A stretch of 7,772 nt of DNA from Neptuniibacter sp. (GTDB taxonomy: Bacteria > Pseudomonadota > Gammaproteobacteria > Pseudomonadales > Balneatricaceae). A program made the position numbers and the translations under genes. The stretch lies in the NCBI GenBank assembly GCA_030149405.1, contig JASBRM010000312.1:1-7772 (forward strand), given 5' to 3'. The stretch's first letter is position 1, and each line of letters starts with the position of its first letter. The notes under the pieces were generated by a model. That model was not told the DNA's origin. It searched no databases and saw nothing but the letters and a program-made list of their open reading frames with translations. This document shows positions 6,267 to 7,772 of this stretch, in pieces.

Positions 6267-7724
6267 CTAGCCTGTTTTATAGGTACTATCCAAAGCAGCC
6301 TGACGCTTTTCAGCCTCAATCGCTCTTTGAGCGGTCACAACAGCCCGGCTTACAAGGTCATTCTTCCGCGCTACGGAAATATCATCAGGGACACGCTGCC
6401 CATCCGTCACATAAGTTACTGGAAGTCCCTTCTCAACTATAAGCGAAATTGCATCACCTAAACTGCCGGATTCATCCATCTTACTCAATACACAACCGTG
6501 TAAACCGAGCGCTTTGTATGCATTGTATGCCTGCTCAACCACACGCCTCTGACTGCTGCATGAGACAACCAAAAGCTTTTTCAACCGCAGCGACACCCCC
6601 TCCAGCATTTCTAGCTGCAGTTGACTGTGTGCCTCTTGAGAGTTCAGGCCCGCTGTATCAATAAGCACCAGCCGTTTGGTTTTCAGAGACTGAAGCACCT
6701 CTTCCAGGGTATTGGTTTCATTCACCACCCGGACCGGCACATCCAATATCCGCCCAAACGTACGCAGCTGTTCATGAGCAGCAATTCGGTATGTATCCGT
6801 TGTCACTAACGCCAGGCTAGAGCTGCCGTGTTTCAGCACATATTTCGCTGCTAACTTACCGATCGTGGTTGTTTTCCCAACCCCTGTTGGTCCAACAAAA
6901 GCCACCATGCCACCCCTGTCAATAAAGTCATCACCCTGCACAGGAATGGAATCAGATAACCGACTTAATGCATTCTTCCAGGCTTTTTCCGGCGCCAGAT
7001 TACTTTCCATTCCAGAGATAATATTTCGGGATAAAACATCGCTGAGACCTAGAAGATCAAGCTTTCTTTGTAAAGGCGACTTATTCTCAGCAGGAGCAAC
7101 AGAAGCCATACGGCGACTCTGACTCAACGACTGCTGGTTAAGAAGATTTTTAAGCTGAGCAATTTCTTCCTGCATGGAACGAATGAGGGTTTCATCTGTA
7201 TGCAGATCAGCCACTGGTTCGGCACTACCAGCATCTGGCACCAAGCCTTCCAAACCATCGTAATTAAATACTTCATTCCCCCTAAGGAAATTATCATGCG
7301 CAGTATCTGCCTTACGCTTCTGGCGCTGCTTCAAGGATTCCAAAATCGCCTTAAGATCTTCTTCACCTTGTTCTGCCTGGCGATTTACAGAACCCGGAAC
7401 ATCAAAATTCTGATTCTTTTGCTGGCGTTCCGCTTCTGCAATTTGCAGGCGTGTTTTTTGCAATTCTCCCGCCAGATTAGAACCTGACGCCTGACCACCG
7501 GTCAGTACATTAATCTGCTCCTGACGCTGATGATCTTTAAGACTGCTTTTCTCTTTAGAGAACTCCTGCTGCGCCATCTCATAGTCATTATCATGCGCAG
7601 CAACCACCTCTACACCGCCCGCCACACGATGATTGGACACAATTACAGCATCAGGCCCAATCTCTTCCCTGACTCTGCGCATCGCCTGACGCATATCTGG
7701 AGCAAAAAAGCGTTTAACCTTCAT
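6267..7724 (-). CDS. flhF: FlhF, SRP-type GTPase for polar flagellum placement
   Basis: FlhF is a GTPase of the SRP family, related to Ffh and FtsY, that marks the cell pole where the flagellum is built; FleN is its regulatory partner. With the chosen start it has 485 residues; numbers here follow that start. The N-terminus MKVKRFFAPDMRQAMRRVRE is the typical FlhF basic domain. Residues about 48-213 are a polar Gln/Lys/Glu-rich region with helical segments (e.g. SMQEEIAQLKNLLNQQS). The NG domain follows: P-loop GPTGVGKTTTIGKLAAKY (278-295), TDTYRIAAHEQLRTF (309-323), IDTAG (355-359) and SKMDESGSLG (414-423). The ATG at 7724 is preferred because AAGGG (7731-7735) is 6 nt upstream and homologues begin at this MxVKRFF. 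The ATG at 7730 abuts that site directly and would add two residues. The protein is longer than P. aeruginosa FlhF (about 429) through its middle region. Confidence 0.96.
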   Translation of the reverse strand: MKVKRFFAPDMRQAMRRVREEIGPDAVIVSNHRVAGGVEVVAAHDNDYEMAQQEFSKEKSSLKDHQRQEQINVLTGGQASGSNLAGELQKTRLQIAEAERQQKNQNFDVPGSVNRQAEQGEEDLKAILESLKQRQKRKADTAHDNFLRGNEVFNYDGLEGLVPDAGSAEPVADLHTDETLIRSMQEEIAQLKNLLNQQSLSQSRRMASVAPAENKSPLQRKLDLLGLSDVLSRNIISGMESNLAPEKAWKNALSRLSDSIPVQGDDFIDRGGMVAFVGPTGVGKTTTIGKLAAKYVLKHGSSSLALVTTDTYRIAAHEQLRTFGRILDVPVRVVNETNTLEEVLQSLKTKRLVLIDTAGLNSQEAHSQLQLEMLEGVSLRLKKLLVVSCSSQRRVVEQAYNAYKALGLHGCVLSKMDESGSLGDAISLIVEKGLPVTYVTDGQRVPDDISVARKNDLVSRAVVTAQRAIEAEKRQAALDSTYKTG

Positions 7725-7730
7725 AGCCAT

Positions 7731-7735
7731 CCCTT
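7731..7735 (-). promoter_or_regulatory. Ribosome binding site that decides the flhF start
   Basis: AAGGG on the minus strand touches the ATG at 7730 with no spacing but is 6 nt from the ATG at 7724. The second ATG is therefore the likelier start. The rest of the upstream stretch to 7772 shows no clear promoter and no recognisable end of flhA, the gene usually found upstream. Confidence 0.55.
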
Positions 7736-7772
7736 ATCAACCGGATCAAAGCCAAGTAACAATAATTACGCA

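Noticed and set aside
7737..7754. Sigma-54 promoter (TGGC...TTGA) upstream of flhF
   Set aside because: The two elements are about 3 bp too far apart for the strict -24/-12 spacing and the -12 element lacks GC.
7731..7772. C-terminal end of flhA
   Set aside because: flhA is the expected upstream gene, but none of the three frames in these 42 bases gives a recognisable FlhA tail, so it is not annotated.
1..7772. An undescribed defence, mobile or metabolic system
   Set aside because: Every long gene is a confidently recognised flagellar or chemotaxis gene in a well-known order. No transposase, integrase, direct-repeat array, tRNA or unexplained stretch over 300 bases is present.

Overview
The window is a compact, single-strand block of polar-flagellum and chemotaxis genes. 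Everything reads on the minus strand, so transcription runs from the high-coordinate end to the low. In that order the genes are flhF (GTPase), fleN/flhG (MinD-like ATPase), fliA (sigma-28), cheY, cheZ, cheA, cheB, and the first 25 complete codons of a motC-type stator gene that runs off the left edge. Genes fill almost the whole window. The gaps are 12-21 bp, except for one of 82 bp between fliA and cheY.

The order flhF-fleN-fliA-cheYZAB-motC is the arrangement known from polarly flagellated Gammaproteobacteria such as Pseudomonas, Shewanella, Vibrio and Oceanospirillales. The proteins look Pseudomonas-like in detail: a FleN type without the N-terminal DQAxxLR motif, a MotC N-terminus, and CheZ present. 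Base composition is moderate by eye rather than GC-rich, and many codons end in A or T. This fits a marine oceanospirillad-like or alteromonad-like bacterium better than a GC-rich Pseudomonas. The genus cannot be fixed from this sequence.

Region by region (minus strand): 7772-7731 is a short leader or intergenic stretch. 7724-5425 holds flhF and fleN, which set flagellar position and number. 5409-4699 is fliA. 4698-4617 is the only real intergenic space; it holds an inverted repeat, a perfect 14-bp palindrome and a weak sigma-28-like promoter candidate. 4616-77 holds cheY, cheZ, cheA and cheB, closely spaced, each with its own ribosome binding site. 77-1 is the start of motC, joined to cheB by a TGATG overlap.

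The genes form one circuit. FlhF and FleN place and count the flagellum. FliA switches on the late motility genes, probably including the che genes. CheA phosphorylates CheY (motor switching) and CheB (receptor demethylation), CheZ removes phosphate from CheY, and MotC belongs to the stator that drives rotation.

I found no mobile element, RNA gene, CRISPR array or unfamiliar system. The most interesting detail is in the Pro/Ala-rich linker of CheA. Three copies of an acidic DEF(D/E)ALLD motif sit where a P2 domain would normally be, and they resemble the C-terminal CheY-binding tail of the CheZ encoded next door.
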